Assembly (NCBI GenBank): GCA_030604345.1
Contig: JAUVWB010000070.1
Span: forward strand, 1-7,322
From: Desulfofustis sp.
GTDB taxonomy: Bacteria; Desulfobacterota; Desulfobulbia; Desulfobulbales; Desulfocapsaceae
DNA length: 7,322 nt
Reading direction: 5' to 3'
In this document: piece by piece, positions 6,101 through 7,322 of the stretch
Numbering within the stretch: position 1 is the stretch's first letter
How the letters are laid out: each line of letters starts with the position of its first letter
The notes under the pieces: model-generated
The model's input: the letters and a program-made list of their open reading frames with translations, nothing else
Told to the model about the DNA's origin: nothing
The model's database searches: none
Program-made: the position numbers and the translations under genes

Positions 6101-6104
6101 GGAG
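6101..6104 (+). promoter_or_regulatory. Ribosome binding site deciding the GTG start of rnfB
   Basis: GGAG at 6101-6104 lies seven bases before GTG 6112. No ATG occurs in this frame before the first membrane helix, and starting at 6112 gives an RnfB N-terminus of normal length. Confidence 0.75.
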
Positions 6105-6111
6105 AGTTGTT

Positions 6112-7322
6112 GTGATTACGCCGATCGTATTACTGACCAGTATTGGTTTTGTCGCTGCCGTCATCCTCGGGATAGCCGGCAGATTGTTTTATGTTGAAGA
6201 GGATCCGAGAATCGAGGCGGTCGCCAACCTGCTGCCCGGTGCCAACTGCGGCGGCTGCGGGCAGGCCGGCTGCAATGCCACCGCTGAAGCGATTGTGCAG
6301 AAAAGACTCGAGGTGAACGTCTGCGTGGTGGGCGGCACCGAAACCGCCGAGGCCATTGGTGCCTTGCTCGGCTACGATGTGACCGGGTCCGAACCGAAAC
6401 TCGCCTGTTCGACCTGCGAGGGTGGCTACCGGGCTGCACGGAAGTACCATTATTCCGGTCTGCAGGATTGCCGGGCGGCACTTCAACTCTACCACGGCTT
6501 CATTCGCTGCGAAAACGGTTGCCTCGGCCTGGGCTCCTGTTTCAAGGCCTGTAAGTTTTCGGCAATTCGCATGGATAACGTCAGCGGCCTGCCGGTTTTC
6601 GACCCGGATCGTTGCGTCGGCTGCGGCAGCTGCATCGAGGCCTGCCCCAAAGGCATCATCTCCCTGGTGGGCGAAAAAACCAAGATCCTGCACTGGAACC
6701 AGTATACCCAGTGCTTGTCGCCGTGTCGCCAGCGCTGTCCGGCCCAGATCAACATCCCCAAATACCTCGCTCATGCGCGCCGTGGCGAATACGGTGCGGC
6801 CCTGATGACCATCAAGGACAACAACCCACTGCCCGTGGCAACCGGCCGGGTCTGTCCGGAATTATGCGCTACCGAATGCCGGCGTACGATCAACGACGAT
6901 CCGCTCGCCATCAACCCGGTCAAACGCTTCGTCTCCGATTGGGAACGCAGCAACGGCAAACGAATCCCTGTTTCCGTGGCTGCCGATACCGGCTACAAAG
7001 TCGCGGTGGTCGGCGGTGGCCCATCCGGACTGACCGCCGCTTATTATCTGCGCCGTCTCGGCCATCAGGTTGAGATTTTCGAGAAGATGCCCAAACTGGG
7101 CGGCATGCCCCGTTACGGGATCCCTGATTACCGTTTGTCCGATGAGCAACTTGACTGGGATATCGAAGGTATCTTGGAACTCGGTATCACCGCACATACC
7201 AACGTAACCCTGGGCAAGGACTTCACCATCCAGTTCCTGCGCAACAACGGATTCGACGCCGTCTACCTGGCCATCGGTGCCTGGTTCGGCCGGATGCTCC
7301 CCCTGGAAGGCAAGGACCTGAC
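6112..7322 (+). CDS. rnfB: RnfB fused to a GltD/NfnB-like FAD oxidoreductase domain (3' end beyond window)
   Basis: 403 codons are visible and the gene runs off the right edge. Residues 4-25 form a membrane anchor. The RnfB Fe-S domain follows with C46, C49, C54 and C71 (NCGGCGQAGC). Two ferredoxin-like [4Fe-4S] motifs come next: C133, C137, C143, C147 (the RnfB-typical CENGCLGLGSC form) and C168, C171, C174, C178. At about residue 195 the frame continues without a stop into the N-terminal Fe-S region of GltD-like proteins: C201, C205, C209 in CLSPCRQRCPA, then C248, C252, C256 in CPELCATEC. An FAD Rossmann fold then begins at VAVVGGGPSG (297-306), with the acidic end at FEK (323-325), followed by GGMPRYGIPDYRL (330-342) and DAVYLAIGAW (383-392). 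Proteins with this last module, such as glutamate synthase small subunit and NfnB, use FAD and NAD(P)H; the NAD(P)H half would lie beyond the window. GTG start with GGAG at 6101-6104, 17 bases after rnfA. Confidence 0.93.
   Translation, partial: MITPIVLLTSIGFVAAVILGIAGRLFYVEEDPRIEAVANLLPGANCGGCGQAGCNATAEAIVQKRLEVNVCVVGGTETAEAIGALLGYDVTGSEPKLACSTCEGGYRAARKYHYSGLQDCRAALQLYHGFIRCENGCLGLGSCFKACKFSAIRMDNVSGLPVFDPDRCVGCGSCIEACPKGIISLVGEKTKILHWNQYTQCLSPCRQRCPAQINIPKYLAHARRGEYGAALMTIKDNNPLPVATGRVCPELCATECRRTINDDPLAINPVKRFVSDWERSNGKRIPVSVAADTGYKVAVVGGGPSGLTAAYYLRRLGHQVEIFEKMPKLGGMPRYGIPDYRLSDEQLDWDIEGILELGITAHTNVTLGKDFTIQFLRNNGFDAVYLAIGAWFGRMLPLEGKDL

Noticed and set aside
6092..6111. Possible terminator or processing site in the rnfA-rnfB gap
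   Set aside because: Only 17 bases, filled by a purine-rich ribosome site; no inverted repeat or T-run.
6130..6774. - strand open frame of 214 codons
   Set aside because: Antisense to rnfB, whose iron-sulfur cysteine motifs are unambiguous.

Overview
The window carries an electron-transfer operon of the Rnf type (ion-translocating ferredoxin oxidoreductase) on the + strand. A divergent, partial lipid-transport permease gene on the - strand occupies the left edge. The genes are tightly packed, moderately GC-rich and bacterial. The operon has a multiheme c-type cytochrome at its head and an RnfB fused to a GltD-like flavoprotein. This suggests an anaerobe of the Desulfobacterota (former Deltaproteobacteria), perhaps near the Desulfobulbales. 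The lineage is inferred from gene content and style, not from a marker gene.

Layout. Positions 1-415 (- strand) hold the N-terminal part of an MlaE-family ABC permease with a STAS-like domain; it runs off the left edge. Positions 416-864 form a divergent control region: a candidate extended -10 promoter for the permease, a hairpin-forming inverted repeat, a candidate TTGACA promoter for the operon, and a 13-bp palindrome just after the predicted start site. The + strand operon follows: a cysteine-rich zinc-ribbon-like protein of unknown function (865-1341), a membrane-anchored octaheme cytochrome c (1331-1966), rnfC (1984-3303), rnfD (3300-4295), rnfG (4288-4887), rnfE (4884-5507), rnfA (5519-6094), and rnfB (6112 to beyond the right edge). 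Most junctions overlap or are under 20 bases apart, so one transcript is likely.

How the genes work together. RnfA, D and E are the membrane core, RnfG carries the covalent-flavin motif, RnfB carries Fe-S clusters that accept or donate ferredoxin-level electrons, and RnfC is the cytoplasmic Fe-S subunit. Three things depart from the textbook complex. RnfC keeps both [4Fe-4S] motifs but appears to lack the glycine-rich FMN/NADH loop. RnfD appears to lack the threonine that carries covalent FMN. RnfB runs without a break into an FAD-binding GltD/NfnB-like domain. With an octaheme cytochrome encoded first, this fits a rewired Rnf. In that model pyridine-nucleotide chemistry sits on the RnfB fusion, and extracytoplasmic electrons leave to or arrive from the cytochrome. 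The wiring is inference; the sequence changes are visible directly.

No tRNA, rRNA, mobile element, CRISPR array or convincing intrinsic terminator was seen.
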